This document shows, piece by piece, positions 44,886 through 56,798 of a DNA stretch of 64,000 nucleotides (positions are counted from its first letter, which is position 1; the number at the start of each line of letters is the position of its first letter). The notes under the pieces are model-generated. The model saw only the letters and a program-made list of their open reading frames with translations. It was not told where the DNA came from and ran no database searches. This DNA is from Mauremys mutica. Its lineage: Eukaryota > Chordata > Testudines > Geoemydidae. The translations under genes and the position numbers were made by a program. Location of the stretch: positions 69,856,618 to 69,920,617 of the forward strand of contig NC_059080.1 of the NCBI RefSeq assembly GCF_020497125.1, read 5' to 3'.

Positions 44886-45399
44886 GGGAACAGGTGGATA
44901 GATATTACTTGTATAGGGCCTGAATCTCTGCTGACTTATCGTGGGATAAATCAAGAGCAACTCCACACAAAAGTCATTATAGTAAGTTTTACATCCGTGG
45001 AAGTGAAAGGATGTTTCACATCACTAAAATCCACCCCCAGGTTTAAAAGGTTGGGACAATACAATGCTTTCACAGCCTCTGTTTCTAGTCGTTCTGCCAG
45101 TTTCCCTCTCTACGTTAAGGTGGGGGTAGGAGGCTGTGCAGTCTCCGTATACTCCACAAAGAAAAGTTCACAGCACGGTTTGAAGAACTCTTGGCAACTG
45201 ATTGATGGAGTGTGTCTTGTTTGAGGCCAGTCACTCCTCCCCCTTGCCAAAAAACACTGGGGCAAATTCACTTCCAGCTACAGTAAATTGGTTCCATCCG
45301 ATTGTGCCACTAAGTCTAAGGAGTAAATGAGGGAGAAAAATAGTAAATAAAAACAAAACCAATGAACAAGTAAATTAGAAAGTTATCAATTGTTTGCAG
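44886..45399. other. Unassigned intergenic DNA
   Basis: No gene recognised. Confidence 0.35.
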
Positions 45400-45480
45400 G
45401 GTTGTTGTGGCCATGTTAGTCCCAGTAAACTAGACTATATTCAATACCAAATATTACCTCATCCACTTTGTCTGGCTAAA
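45400..45480. mobile_element. Possible rearranged Penelope-type terminus fragment
   Basis: TTGTTGTGGCCATGTTAGTC resembles the GTAGCCGTGTTAGTC terminus at 27.5 kb. It is followed by TATTACCTCATCCACTTTGT, which I associate in the reverse orientation with the same kind of turtle repeat. A head piece followed by an inverted internal piece would fit the fold-back habit seen at 27.5 kb. The similarity is short and the call weak. Confidence 0.35.
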
Positions 45481-46879
45481 GTTGTCAATTGTCAGCCTCA
45501 AAAATCAAACAATGCTTTGTGTTTACATTGGACTCTAACACAGCTGCTGAAAATCATTCAACCGAGGGACAGCTAGCTCTTATAAGGTGAAAGTCTGTAG
45601 AGGTAGGCTCCTAGAGTAGGTTAAAGAATTCATCTGCCTCTAGATTTTTCTTCCCATTAGGAGACTGTTTAACCTCATACTGAGGAGAGTTACTCTACAG
45701 TCTATCACAATAAAGATCCATAAGCCCACCATGCTACTGCAGACACTGAAAGGATAATAGTGCTGCACTTCAGATGCGTGACTTAAATAACACACCATCT
45801 TATTCAGACAACCTATTTACAGGAAGCACTTCATGCAGGAGGCTTTTGAAAAGCTTTAGAAGCCACTGTTCCTAGAATATGTTCAAGTACGCCACTGGAG
45901 CAGCTGAAGGTAAAATTAAGGAGTACTCGAGTTTGATTCTGTATTGCCCAGCTACAAAACTTGCAGCTGAAAAATGGTATGTTTTCAAAATAATACATTC
46001 TTGCTAAATGCCTTTTGCAAAAGTAAATGGCTGAGGCAGGTTTGAGCTTAGCCTGCACTAAAAGTTCTCTTTCCCCACCTCCCAACCGCTACAGCAGGCG
46101 CAGCAGCATAGTGTTACATGTTATAACCTTGCCTTGCCATTCATGCTTAATGTGGTCACAGCTCGATTTCTTGTGGCGTGCTGTGACTTATGGTCAACTT
46201 TCATTGCTAACAGGGGAAAAAATCAGCCTGACAAACTTAATATTTCCAGTGAGGCAGGGGTGGAGGAGTGTGTGTGTGTGTGGCGGTGGTCTGTCCTCAG
46301 CAAAGCTTGCAAGGTGAAGCCTCCTTCACTTTGCATTTAACAAAGTTTTCCTAAGAGGGGGAGGCAACTTTTCCCCTAGTTTAACTCTCAGCCAGCCACT
46401 TCACTACAAGAATGCAGAGTGAGCCATTTGAGCCTTGTGATCTTTCAGCTACACAGCATCCCATTCATCATATGCTTGAGAAACATAATATGTAAAGCTG
46501 AGAAAAACAGAAGCTGCAGAGACAAGGAAAATCAATTAGCAAGAAAGCTTGTATAAGAAGAAAGACTTAAGCAAAATCTTCACATGTTATCATTTTGAAG
46601 TTTCTAAAGCTTTTATTTATTTATTTTGCCTTTAGATTAAAAACTTTACTGGCCACATTCCAAGTATATTATTTAAATTAGGGTATGGAGATAAGAGACT
46701 ACTATTTATTCACAGACTAGAGATCATTGGTCATACAGATGGATTTATATTTTCTCCCCATGTAATTTCAGATAATTTCAGCAGGGACCACTTTCAGTAC
46801 TAAGAAAGTGTGTTATAGTTTGCAATTAGTTTCCATCCTGGAAAGGAACCCATGCAACATAACTTAAACAATACAGTGA
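45481..46879. other. Unassigned intergenic DNA
   Basis: No gene recognised. Short TG and TTTA runs lie at about 46269-46282 and 46613-46627. Frames of up to 96 codons lack domains. Confidence 0.35.
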
Positions 46880-47040
46880 GGGCTAGATTCTGATCTCAGT
46901 TACACTGATATAAATTAGGAGTAACTTTACTAAAGTCAAAAGAGTTATACCAGTATAAAAGAGATGAAAATCCACCCCAATTAACTTCAAAAGAATTAAT
47001 CCTCATTTACTCCAGTGTAACTGAGAAAGGAATCTGGCCC
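46880..47040. mobile_element. Palindromic fold-back element, 161 bp
   Basis: Outer arms GGGCTAGATTCTGATCTCAG...TTACACT and AGTGTAACTGAGAAAGGAAT...CTGGCCC are near reverse complements. Inner blocks GGAGTAACTTTAC and ATTTACTCC continue the stem. This is one of the longest and clearest copies. Confidence 0.7.
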
Positions 47041-47071
47041 TTATTTTTCATGTGGAATCAATTCAGATAGT

Positions 47072-47174
47072 GACCAAATTCTCTTTTGAGTAACAGTGGT
47101 TTAAATATGGAGTTTCTGACTTCACTGGAGTTGCTCCCAATTTGCCACAGTGTAATTGAGCAAATTTTGGCCCA
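47072..47174. mobile_element. Palindromic fold-back element, 103 bp
   Basis: GACCAAATTCTCTTTTGAGT at the left is mirrored by GAGCAAATTTTGGCCCA at the right. The centre GAGTTTCTGACTTCACTGGAG is a decayed core. It lies only about 30 bp from the previous copy in a cluster. Confidence 0.6.
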
Positions 47175-48360
47175 GTGACTATTCAGCATGAAGTTATTGC
47201 AATTAATGGTGGCAAGCAGGTGTGGGTCCCATCATACTTCTGCCTCCATAAATCAGAAAATGTATACTGCAGCCTGTTAAAACAGTTCTAAGTGATTTGG
47301 GGTACTGCCGTTCAAAATTATTTTTGATCACAATTATTTATCACATTCTAGAAATAAAGCAGACATGTGTAAAGTATTCAGCTACCTAGTTCATTCCCCA
47401 GCCTTATGAATATTTTTTAACTTGTTAATTACTGGAACTTGATCCTCATGTAATACAGGAAATGTGTAATAGTGATACCAATGACCTTACTAAAGTGCAA
47501 GCTGTGAATAGCCCTAGTGAAGTTGAGCAGCCTCCAAAGACAAAAATGTTTGTATGCCAGCTATTTAATCCCAATGCAGGTGAATGGCCTTTGAAAAATA
47601 TTTAAAGCACTTTAGCATGCTAAAGTAAGCTTTCATTATTGGGAAGTAAAAAAAAAAAGTAGCATCGCTACAGGTATAATAAATCACAAAGAAAAATGTA
47701 ATATCCATTTATACAAAAGTCCAATTTGCTGGTTACAACAGTAAATAACTAAATATTCAGTTTCTGTCCCTAAAGTTAAAATATCCTTTATTTTACAAAA
47801 TAGTCTATGTTACAAGTAAAACAGAGTGAGTAGTTAATAATTCACTCCTCAAATGTTGCTGCTTTGTTATGTTTACTAGCAGATTGTAAACATTTTCATA
47901 TTTATTTGTCATTCAAAGTTTTTCATTATTTTTTCCCTTTATATTAATAGCTCACAAATAGTTCATTGTGAATGTGAAATTCAAACTTTGTGCTGTGTTG
48001 CTTCCTGTTTTCCATTAGGCTATCAATTGTATGATCAGAGCTTTAGCTAGTTACGTATGTCACATGATATTGCTTCCTTACCATGATTAGCTTATGTAAT
48101 TAACAATGTAAATTTCTAGTACTACTCTTAAAATTGGAAAATATAAAACTATTCAAGCTGGAACTTCACTACTCACAAATATTGCTATGAGTACAGCTTA
48201 ACTGTTTGGGTGTTCACAGATGGCAAACATGAAAGGATCATAATGAACATAGGCTACTCAACGTTTGTTTATGAATTAAAATATATATTTTAGGAAAACA
48301 ATTGCCATGATTAGCTCAGCTATAATGATTAAAATAAGAAAGCAATGATATGGTACAATA
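47175..48360. other. AT-rich unassigned DNA
   Basis: No gene or transposon recognised. A perfect 16-bp palindrome (CTTTAGCATGCTAAAG) lies at 47610-47625. The stretch is well above the window's mean in A+T, and could be old noncoding sequence. Confidence 0.35.
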
Positions 48361-50259
48361 ATTCCATTGGGAAGTTCTGTTGCCATTACTGAAGTGTTCT
48401 GTGTCAATCCTCTTCTAGGTACCTGTTCCTCTGTAGCCCTCCAACTAAAAAGTACACTGATCCCTCTCCTATTTATGCCACTTTTCTGCTTGTTTCTTTC
48501 TTTCTTTCTTTTTTTCCTACCTCAGTGCCTCTCTGATATCCACTTTCTTATTTCAGACCTGAACTGGAGGGATATTGAAAGTCAGTAGGCAAAACAGAAT
48601 AGTCCTGGAAATTTTGCCTGAATCAGGACTGAGAAAAAACTGACAAGGGTTTTCTGAATTAGGTCCAATTTGAATTGGAGGTGTTCAACACCTCTTAGGA
48701 TCAGGTCCATTGTCACCGGTGTCCATCATGCTGCTCTTTGACTAGAACTGAGCAAATAGTTCCTATCAAAGAAGAGATTAGATTAACATAGCCTCTCTCT
48801 TGAATTGTCTATTATCTCTTGAATTGTCCCCTGCTCGGAGCAGGAGGAGCGGAGAAAGAGTTGGGGTATGAAGCCTTGATACCAGGGTAAGAAAAAAGAC
48901 AGAAGGAAAGAGACCTGCAGGGAGGCTTTGCAGTGAATCCAGAGAGGACACAGTATCAGAGAAGACTTGGGAAGTGGCTCTTCACACCAGCCTCATTGCA
49001 TGGCCTGGCTGGAGCTACTTGCAGTGAATGGAAGAAGCATAAGTCTAAAAAGCAAGAGGCTTGAGGAAATGTCAAGCAACAGGACCTGGGGTTTACGGAA
49101 AAATCTGTTGAACCCAGCAAGGGGCTGAAAAAACTGTGCAGTGGGGGAAAGAGGTTTTGATTTAAGCTGACATTTGAACAATGGTGTTGTTTTAATACCC
49201 CAGGCCCCTACAAGGGGTGTTATTTGATACTCAGGAGACAGAGCAGCCTTTGAGAAGCCCAACAAGGGAAAATGGAGGCAGTGGCAGGATTGGGTAAGAC
49301 CCTGTCACAGTGCCTCTTGAAATCACTTTTCCCCAGCATCAATAATCATTTACTCACATCCCATGAATATTGTCTAATATTCACTTATTTGCTGGTTCCA
49401 TGAACATTCCTGACAGTGAATTCATTTGCCTGAACACTTACGGAAAATGAACACAACAGGGGTGCGAACACAGGTGCTTAACTCTCTCCCTGATGTATAC
49501 TCACATGCATGCTGCTATATTCCTGCCTGTGTTCAGTATAATGATAGTCTGATGATTTTTAGTGAAATCAACTCAACTTGATTACACATCTCAACAGATT
49601 AGTGCTTCTGAAAATGTAATAATAGGCAAAGTCCTGATCTTTGCATGAGGATCAATCCTGCAAGTAAATGATGAGCCCCAAAACATCAAGTGACTTTCCT
49701 GAAATGTACTGTCAGAGATCGCTGAGGGTATCTTCGCATGTAGCACAATGTGAACAGGGAGTGCACCCCTTGCTACAGTCCTTTCTGGCATGCAATGTAC
49801 TCTCCCTATTGTGCTGGTTCTGCTCTATTAGCCAGTGCAGGGAAGGGTGGGTGTGAAGGTCCTGTCCTTTCTCATGCTCTTTGGTTCCCTGTACTCCCCA
49901 GAATGTTTCTATCACTCACACCCATCCTGTGACCCCAATAAGAACCAGTCAAAAACTGGCCTTGAAAGAGGATCTCTAATAGCAAATAATAGTTAATCCT
50001 CTCATTTCCACAATCAATAGGAGATTTCAGGGATCTATAAGTTTTGGTTCAGTAGCAGACTAAAGTAAAGTAAAGAGTACACAAAACTGCCAGTGTTTTT
50101 TGTAGCTAATAAGCCCTGGCAATTTTCAGAGTGGCTGAATTGCTGCTGGGTAATATTTTGGCACACATCTCTTGTCCTGGACCCTGCAGGAAGAAAAACA
50201 AGGCACCAGAAATGTAGTTTAATTAGGATGCAACTTTCTTATGTAACACATCTGGGAAC
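48361..50259. other. Unassigned DNA; purine-rich part at 48.83-49.31 kb
   Basis: No gene recognised. The segment about 48830-49312 is purine-rich, GC-richer than its surroundings, and ends in GGGTAAGACCCTGTCACAG, which has an LTR-like feel but no paired ends. Open frames up to 90 codons carry no domain. Confidence 0.35.
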
Positions 50260-50950
50260 TATTCGACAATAACTCCTCCAGTGCAAGTTATCCCTTTGTA
50301 ATCCGTTCCACCTTGGGGAGGGTTGACCCCATTAACTTGGTTCCAGTACCATTGCTGGGATCCCACAGACCTTCCTTTGTACGAGGGTTGAGGGGGTGGG
50401 GTAGAGGAGGTTATACCAGGCATTAGAAGCCCAACCCCATTCTCCACCGTCTTTAGGAGTGGCCTTTTCCTAATCCAATTCCAATTCTGGTTTATCAAGG
50501 AAAGCCTGGGCACCTGCCAAGTAGCAACAAAATTAATGTTATAAACTAACCAACACACCACCTCCCTGGGCTGCTAAGAGACACGTGAAAAAACTCACCC
50601 TTGCCCAGGCTAATCTGACAGCAAGGGAAAAATACCTTCCCAGTACCCAAGAAGCAACTAGCATGATGCAGACATCAAGTCCCCAAAATCCAATTCTAAT
50701 ATAAACCTAACAAGAGGGAGGATGGAGTTTTTCTTCCTAGTGCAGATTGCCACTCACTTGGGTGTGTGGGAGCCAATAGGTTTATGCCACACACTTCTGT
50801 CTAACCAGTCAGCCACACAGCCCCAACCTCCTCCAGTCCAGAAGGAGATTGAGTGCCCACCATGAGGTAAGAAAGGTGCAATACTTAAAGGAACCAACGG
50901 TTTCTTCCCCTGCCGGCCCAAATAAAACCACCTCACCTGTGAGCTTGTGG
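50260..50950 (-). mobile_element. Possible CR1-related LINE 3'-tail remnant
   Basis: The words AATCTGACAGCAAGGGAAAA, ATACCTTCCCAGTACCC and ATGCAGACATCAAGTCC at 50607-50680 recall, in order, the 3' untranslated tail of the minus-strand CR1 near 22.95 kb (AATCTGACCCAGGGGAAATT, CCTTCCCAGCCC). The rest is unassigned. It could be another LINE family with a similar tail. Confidence 0.35.
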
Positions 50951-51091
50951 GAGAAGCAATTTAATCAGAAATGCCAATTTGCTGTACTAAACAATTTCAG
51001 GGGTCATCTTTTCATACTAAGGCATAAATGAAACTCTAATCAAGAGCCAGAAAGATAGTTCAGAGTAAACTGAAAATAATCTGTACTTACA

Positions 51092-51177
51092 GTCTGATCC
51101 TACAGTTCTTACTCACATGAGTGTCAATTAGATTTAGTGGGACTACCCCCATGAGTGAGGCTACAGAATTGGACCCT
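51092..51177. mobile_element. Palindromic fold-back element, 86 bp
   Basis: GTCTGATCCTACAGTTCTTA...CTCACATGAGT faces CCCATGAGTGAGGCTACAGA...ATTGGACCC. The stem is imperfect, and the centre has lost the usual core. Confidence 0.6.
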
Positions 51178-51479
51178 TGATGTAAAAGACTTTTTTAAAT
51201 CCCCTTATTGAAACTATTTTAGTCCATTAAGGATCACCAATAAAGAGATTATGTTGTACTTGAAATTTTATATTTTTTAATGCACAAGAATTCTCCAAGT
51301 CTTCTTGTGTTATGGGAATCTACAAATGCACAAATTCCCTATTAATTTTTTGGTATTCAATTTTTTATCCATTTCAATAATAATAGCATTACTAATGTGA
51401 GTAACAAATTTAGATGCATCAGGTTAATTCTTCCGTAAAGTGCTCTATCCCATTATTTAAAGCTGATTCTGAGTAATTT

Positions 51480-51559
51480 AGGCCCAGACCCTCAAAGATA
51501 TTTAGGCTCCTGACTTCCACTGAAATCAAAGTCTAAACAGCTTTAAGGATCTGGGCCCT
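51480..51559. mobile_element. Palindromic fold-back element, 80 bp
   Basis: AGGCCCAGACCCTCAAAG and CTTTAAGGATCTGGGCCCT are near-perfect inverted ends. Inner blocks ATATTTAGGCTCCTGACTTC and AAAGTCTAAACAG pair further. TTA precedes the left end and TAG follows the right, so no clear 3-bp duplication survives. Confidence 0.7.
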
Positions 51560-51626
51560 AGAGTCCAAACTCACATCACTGACTTCAAATGGAGCAGGGT
51601 CAGGCCCATTATGTTTTTAAAGATAT

Positions 51627-52135
51627 TAGAGCTGGTTCGAATGTATTTTTCCATGGAAAATTTTAGCTTTTCAATGAAAAACTGAAAACCAAATCATTTC
51701 TGCTGAAAATTTCTAGTCAGATATGCCCCTGCAGCGCTTCATAGGAGTTGTAGTTCAGACGTCTCATGCCTCCATTCTACTGCATAGGCCAGGCTGTCTG
51801 TCTGTCTACTACATATCCCATGAGGTTCCATGGTTTCCCTACCTGCTGAGTTGCTGTAATGCAGCATTAGAGTCATATGGCCAGGGTACATCCTCAGAGG
51901 TATAGTCCCTTAGGGAGTCAAACCCATAGAGGAAAATGGGGATGAGACCCCCACATTAGAATTCCCATGAGAAGCTGCTGTGGCATTTCCAAATCAAAGT
52001 ATTCAGATATTCAATTTTTTGGTGAAAAGTTGAAATTTCCATGGCAAGCAGATGCTTTTTGTGAAAAAATTTTAGACGAAAACCCAATGTTCCCTTTGAA
52101 GAACCGTTTCGATGGAAACATTTTAACCAGCTCTA
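51627..52135. mobile_element. Fold-back DNA element with perfect 11-bp tips, hAT-like
   Basis: TAGAGCTGGTT at 51627-51637 and AACCAGCTCTA at 52125-52135 are exact inverted repeats. Inside them are long AT-rich arms (AATTTTAGC..., ...AAATTTTAGAC) and a GC-richer middle containing AGGAGTTGTAGTTCAGACG and CTACTACATATCCCATGAG. No matching 8-bp flanks remain, so it is old. The superfamily is inferred from general layout. Confidence 0.65.
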
Positions 52136-53479
52136 CAAGGTGTTACTATAAGTGGGTTTTAGTTTCCTGTTCTGCATCACCACTGACTTTCATTGTGCGA
52201 CAATGTCAATGTATGTCACTGGACTTTATGATCACATTATCAGGTCAGCCAATGGAAAAGAACAACTTACCTGGATTTTGCTGAGATGAGCATCACAGAA
52301 CAAGTCAATAGAAAAGAAGAATGAGTCTTCTTGTCTTATTGCATAAGCTAGAAGTAATCAGCAATTTATTTGTATTACTTTGACCATAAAAAATAGAGCT
52401 TTAAACATGGAAAACCAAAAGAACAATAGTAATACAAAAGTTAATTCCTCTAACTGCATTCAGAGTTTGTTAAGGTTCAGTCTGTTAAAGAAAGGAAATT
52501 CAGGGTCAAAGATCAAACCCCTTTCCCAGTGTCTAGTCACAACGGGATGCCATCCTTAATTCTACCCAACTGTGTCATATTGTGGCCAAATATTGAAGGC
52601 TTGATCCTTAACTTTGAAGTTCCTTTCTTTTGTGGATTTAAGCCAGAACCACAACATTTTTTTGAAATGCAGTCTCTCGGTGAATTGAATGTTGTTTTCT
52701 GTGTGAAACTAAAATTGAATACAAAGCTTTTCACACTTCCATGGGGATAGCTTTAAAACTATCTTTGCCCCTTTATTTCTCTTCATATTTTCGTTGGCCC
52801 TAGTTATTTGATTAAAAATGTAGGAAATCAAAGTCAAAAGATCTTTTTTTTTAAAAAAAGGAAGTGCAGATACTGATAACTGTTCCTCAAATATTTTCTG
52901 TCATTTTTATAAATGCTTTCCAGATTTGGGCTTGACATCCTTACAGATTTTATGATTGTTTCAAGGCTTATTCAAGTAATACTTGTCTTTACTTTGGCCG
53001 AGCTCATTAATATTATGATTTCACTATTAATCCTTTTCAAGAGTTCTCTTTAGAGATATTTGATATGAAATAGAGGTTTTGGGGGTTTAAATCAAATTTA
53101 AACAAAGACATTCATCAGAAAATTTAATTTGCATGTGTATTCACTTAGCGAATGTACTGCACTAATGGCTCAAAATGCCTATTGACTTCAAAGATAATTT
53201 TGCCTAAATAAGAAATACAAAATATACTAATAAAATGTACAAAACGTAACAAACTCTTCCATAAAACTATGCTTAAATCCCAAGCATTTTACGTATGAAG
53301 ACTGGGGTATCTGATATGAAGGGGGTAGTTCTTGGTCAGAAAAAGCCTCATATCCTCAAATATTATGGCACCTAACAAGTAGGATTGTTGGAATATTCCT
53401 TTGGGTGCTACTTCCCACCCACCGATAGGATGAATCCCATATGCCCACAGTATGGGTTGCAAATCAGTGTACACACATA
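52136..53479. other. Unassigned AT-rich intergenic DNA
   Basis: No gene recognised. A minus-strand 148-codon open frame (53289-53735) overlaps the right edge and is discussed with the next feature. Confidence 0.35.
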
Positions 53480-54010
53480 ATTCATTTAGCAGCTTTGTTC
53501 TCACTGCATTCCTTTTACCCCCACAATGAGGGTTTGTGGTGTACACAGAGTAATGAATAGGAACAAAAGAGTCCATGATGTTGGAGAAGGTAGCTGTGTT
53601 AGTGGAACACATGGAGTCAGTGGAGTTTATGTGGGGAGGAGGAGGACAGGACAGAGAGCTACAGAGAAATCTGGGAGATGAGAGGTCACTGAAAGGACTG
53701 CCGGGTATGACAGATGTGTAAGGGAGCGTGAACAATGTTACAAAAGAGCGAACGCCGTGGCGAGCTGTTCTAAACCTGGAGACTCATAGATGTTGATATC
53801 ACGCAGGATGAAGGTGAGGGATTGGAATGAAAGCAAGAAGAACAGTAAAGCATTGACATCAGAGAGGGCATGGATGATGATAGAGTGTAGTGATATCAAG
53901 TGAGAGTAAACAGAAGAGCCATATGGCATGCACACCCAGAGGAGGCAAAGATGTTCAAGAAGTAAGAGAGGAGATGGAAGCAAGATTGTGAGAGCAGCAC
54001 TCCACTGTCA
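53480..54010 (-). mobile_element. Possible LINE endonuclease remnant
   Basis: Two minus-strand open stretches adjoin (53738-53983 and 53289-53735). The first ends SLTFILRDINIYESPGLEQL, which recalls the GDFN(I/V)H strand of the APE-type endonucleases of L2- and CR1-like LINEs (R replaces G here). The preceding residues (LWVCMPYG, hydrophobic) resemble the block that normally comes before it. The second stretch has no motif I can name. Stops separate them. Decayed LINE coding sequence is plausible but not proven. Confidence 0.35.
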
Positions 54011-54303
54011 CCATTGTCACTACTGTAGCAGGGAATAATAGTCACAGAAATTAGAGATTGGGAAAAAAAATATTAGATCACCCACTCTATTGCCTAATGT
54101 TCAGACTTATGGCATTAGTAGTGAGCAAGGTAACTGCAGCTTCAGAAACAAGTACGAGAGTTAGATAATCCTGCATAAAATGTTTGAGCATTGCTGTTGT
54201 ATAGATATGTTCTGTGTTGGGGTCTTTTTGTTTTTAAACTTTGTGCAATACATAAATACCTCTACAGGTGGAAATACTGAATAAATGGATGAAGCTTTCC
54301 ATG

Positions 54304-55465
54304 AACATAAAAACATAAGAACAGCCATACTGGGTCAAACCAAAGGGCCATCTAGCCCAGTATCCTGTTTTCCAACAGTGGCCAATGTCAGGTACCCCAG
54401 AGGAAATGAACATAACAGGTAATTATCAAGTGATCCATCCCCTGTCGCCCATTCCCAGCTTCTGGCAAACAAAGGCTAGGGACATGATCCCTGGCCATTG
54501 TGTCTAATAGTCATTGATGGACCTACCCTCCATGAATTTATCTAGTTCTTTTTTGAACCCTATTATAGTCTTGGCCTTCACAATACCCTGTGTCAAGGAG
54601 TTCCACAGGTTGACTGTGCATTGTGTGAAAAAATCCTTCCTTTTGTTTGTTTTAAACCTGCTGCCTATTAATTTCATATGGTGGCCCCTAGTTCTTATGC
54701 TATGAGAAGGAGTAACTAACACTTCCTTATTTACTTTCTCCATATCACTCATGATTTTACAGAACTCTATCATATCCCCCCTTATTCATCTCTTTTCCAA
54801 GCTGAAAATTCCCAGTTTTATTAATCTCTCTTCATATGGCAGCCATTCCATACCCCTAATCATTTTTGTTGCCCTTTTCTGACCCTTTTCCAATTCCAAT
54901 ATCTTTGGACCACATCTGCATGCAATATTCAAGATGTGGGTGTACCATGTATTTATATAGAGGCAATATGATTTTTTCTGTCTTATTATCTATCCCTTTC
55001 TTAATGATTCCCAACATTCTGTTTGCTTTTTTGACTGTTGCTGCACAATGAGTGGATGTTTTCAGAGAACTATCCACAATGACTCCAAGATCTCTTTCTT
55101 GAGTGGTAACAACTAATTTAGACCCCATCATTTTATATGAATAGTTGGGATTATGTTTTCCAGTGTGCATTAATTTGCATTTATCAACATTGAATTTCAT
55201 CTGCCATTTTATTACTCAGTTTTGTGAGATCCCTTTGTAACTCTTCAAGTCAGCTTTGGACTTAACTGTCTTGAGTAATTTAGTATCATCTGCAAACTTT
55301 GACACCTCAGTATTTACCCCTTTTTCCAGATCATTTATGAGGATATTGAATAGGACTGGTCCCAGGACAGAACCCTTGGGGACACCCCGCGATTTACCTC
55401 TCTCTGCTGTGAAAACTGACCATTTATTCCTACCCTTCATTTCATATCTTATATCCAGTTACCAA
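54304..55465 (-). mobile_element. CR1 LINE, 5'-truncated, about 1.16 kb
   Basis: Minus-strand CR1 of a different subfamily from the 22.7-kb copy. On the plus strand the 3' end begins with AACATAAGAACAGCCATACT and GGTCAAACCAAAGGGCCATC, a classic sauropsid CR1 tail. Further right lie the C-terminal coding region (54504-54773: [16 protein letters not shown]) and a piece with LPLYKYMVHPHLEYCMQMWS (54856-55200). The catalytic region follows (55216-55440), with [20 protein letters not shown] and KFADDTKLL intact at about 55279-55302. Frame breaks separate these blocks. Everything upstream of the catalytic region is lost at about 55465. Confidence 0.92.
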
Positions 55466-55899
55466 ACCAATACCAAAGACAGAGGAAGACTCATTGAGAG
55501 TTTGAGAAAATTGACACCAAACAACCGATATGGATTGGCTTTTTTTATACTGAAGGCAAAAAATGTGCTGGTGAGAAAAGATAAAACAAATGGACTGCCT
55601 ATCTTTTTTTAGTTAGATGTGGAACATCTCTTGATGTTCTTTTTAAAGAGAGGCATGGGCTTGTTCTGTTATTTATGAAATTGGTTTAATTTTTTTCTCT
55701 GTGGCACTTATACTTGTGTCTACAGAATCAGTACAATATCCACAGCACTATTTAACATGGAAATATTCTCCCACTACTAAAGGAGATTGCTGGAGAGATG
55801 CTTAAGCAGCAGCAAGGGAAGTAAAATACAAGTCATCATGTTGCTGCTGTCTACTTCAAAAAGGGAACAGAATCATTGCAGACAGAATTCCTCTGTAAA
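55466..55899. other. Unassigned DNA between CR1 and the DIRS-like element
   Basis: No gene recognised. A 118-codon plus-strand frame (55256-55612) is antisense to CR1 over half its length and is not a gene. Confidence 0.35.
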
Positions 55900-55925
55900 A
55901 AAATGCCAACACTCAGAAATGGAAT

Positions 55926-56227
55926 TTACTTATCTGTAACTGGAGGTTCTTCAGGATATGTGTTCCTGTCTGTATTCCACACATGGATATGCATGTGCAT
56001 GAGTCTGAAGATTTTTAGTAAAGCAGTGGCCATTGGTCTGCACATGAGCAGTTGTTCTCCTAGTGCTCTGAACTGAGTTATAAAGGGTGGTGTGGACTGG
56101 AACCTCTTTAAGTTCCTTCTCCTACCACAAATCCAGTTGTGATCTACAGCAGAGGAGAAGGAAAGTGAGTAGTGGAATACAGATAAGGACCATACATCTC
56201 AAAGAACCTCCAGTAACCGGTAAGTAA
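55926..56227. repeat. Inverted repeats and a third motif copy in the DIRS-like terminus
   Basis: GTAACTGGAGGTTCTTCAGG...CTGTATTCCAC at 55926-55980 is mirrored by GTGGAATACAGATAAGGACC...GAACCTCCAGTAACC at 56172-56227. A direct third copy of TGTATTCCACACATGG (left copy ends at about 55986) follows at about 56261-56276. The loop is about 190 bp. Confidence 0.75.
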
Positions 56228-56798
56228 CATCAATTTCTTCTTCAAGTAGTTATCCCTATGTGTATTCCACACATGGAAGATTAGCAAGCAAAAGTCAAAC
56301 AGGAGGTGGGTGTGAGGGTGTAGAAGTGATAGCTCTCTGTCATACTGCTGTCCTCACAGCTGTATCTGCAGCAGAAGACTGGATCAAAGTGCAAATACTA
56401 AATAAATACTTTGCCTCAGTCTTTAATGAGGCTAATGAAGAGCTTAGGGATAATGGCAGGATGACAAAAGGGAATGAGGATATGGAGGTAGATATTACCA
56501 TATCCGAGGTAGAAGCCAAACTTGAACAGCTTAATGGGACTAAATGAGGGGGCCCAGATAATCCTCATCCAAGAATATTAAAGGAACTGGCACATGAAAT
56601 TGCAAGCCCATTAGCAAGAATTTTTAATGAATCTGTAAACTCAGGGTTTGTACCGTATGACTGGAGAATTGCTAACATAGTTCCTATTTTTAAGAAAGGG
56701 AAAAAAAAGTGATCCAGGTAACTACAGGCCTGTCAGCTTGACATCTGTAGTATGGAAGGTCTTGGAAAAAAATTTTAAGGAGAAAGTAGTTAAGGACA

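Noticed and set aside
47610..47625. Perfect 16-bp palindrome CTTTAGCATGCTAAAG
   Set aside because: A single short palindrome in AT-rich DNA is expected by chance; there is no partner copy.
53289..53735. 148-codon minus-strand open frame as a host gene
   Set aside because: No family could be named. Its position next to a LINE-endonuclease-like stretch makes it more likely to be decayed LINE sequence or chance.
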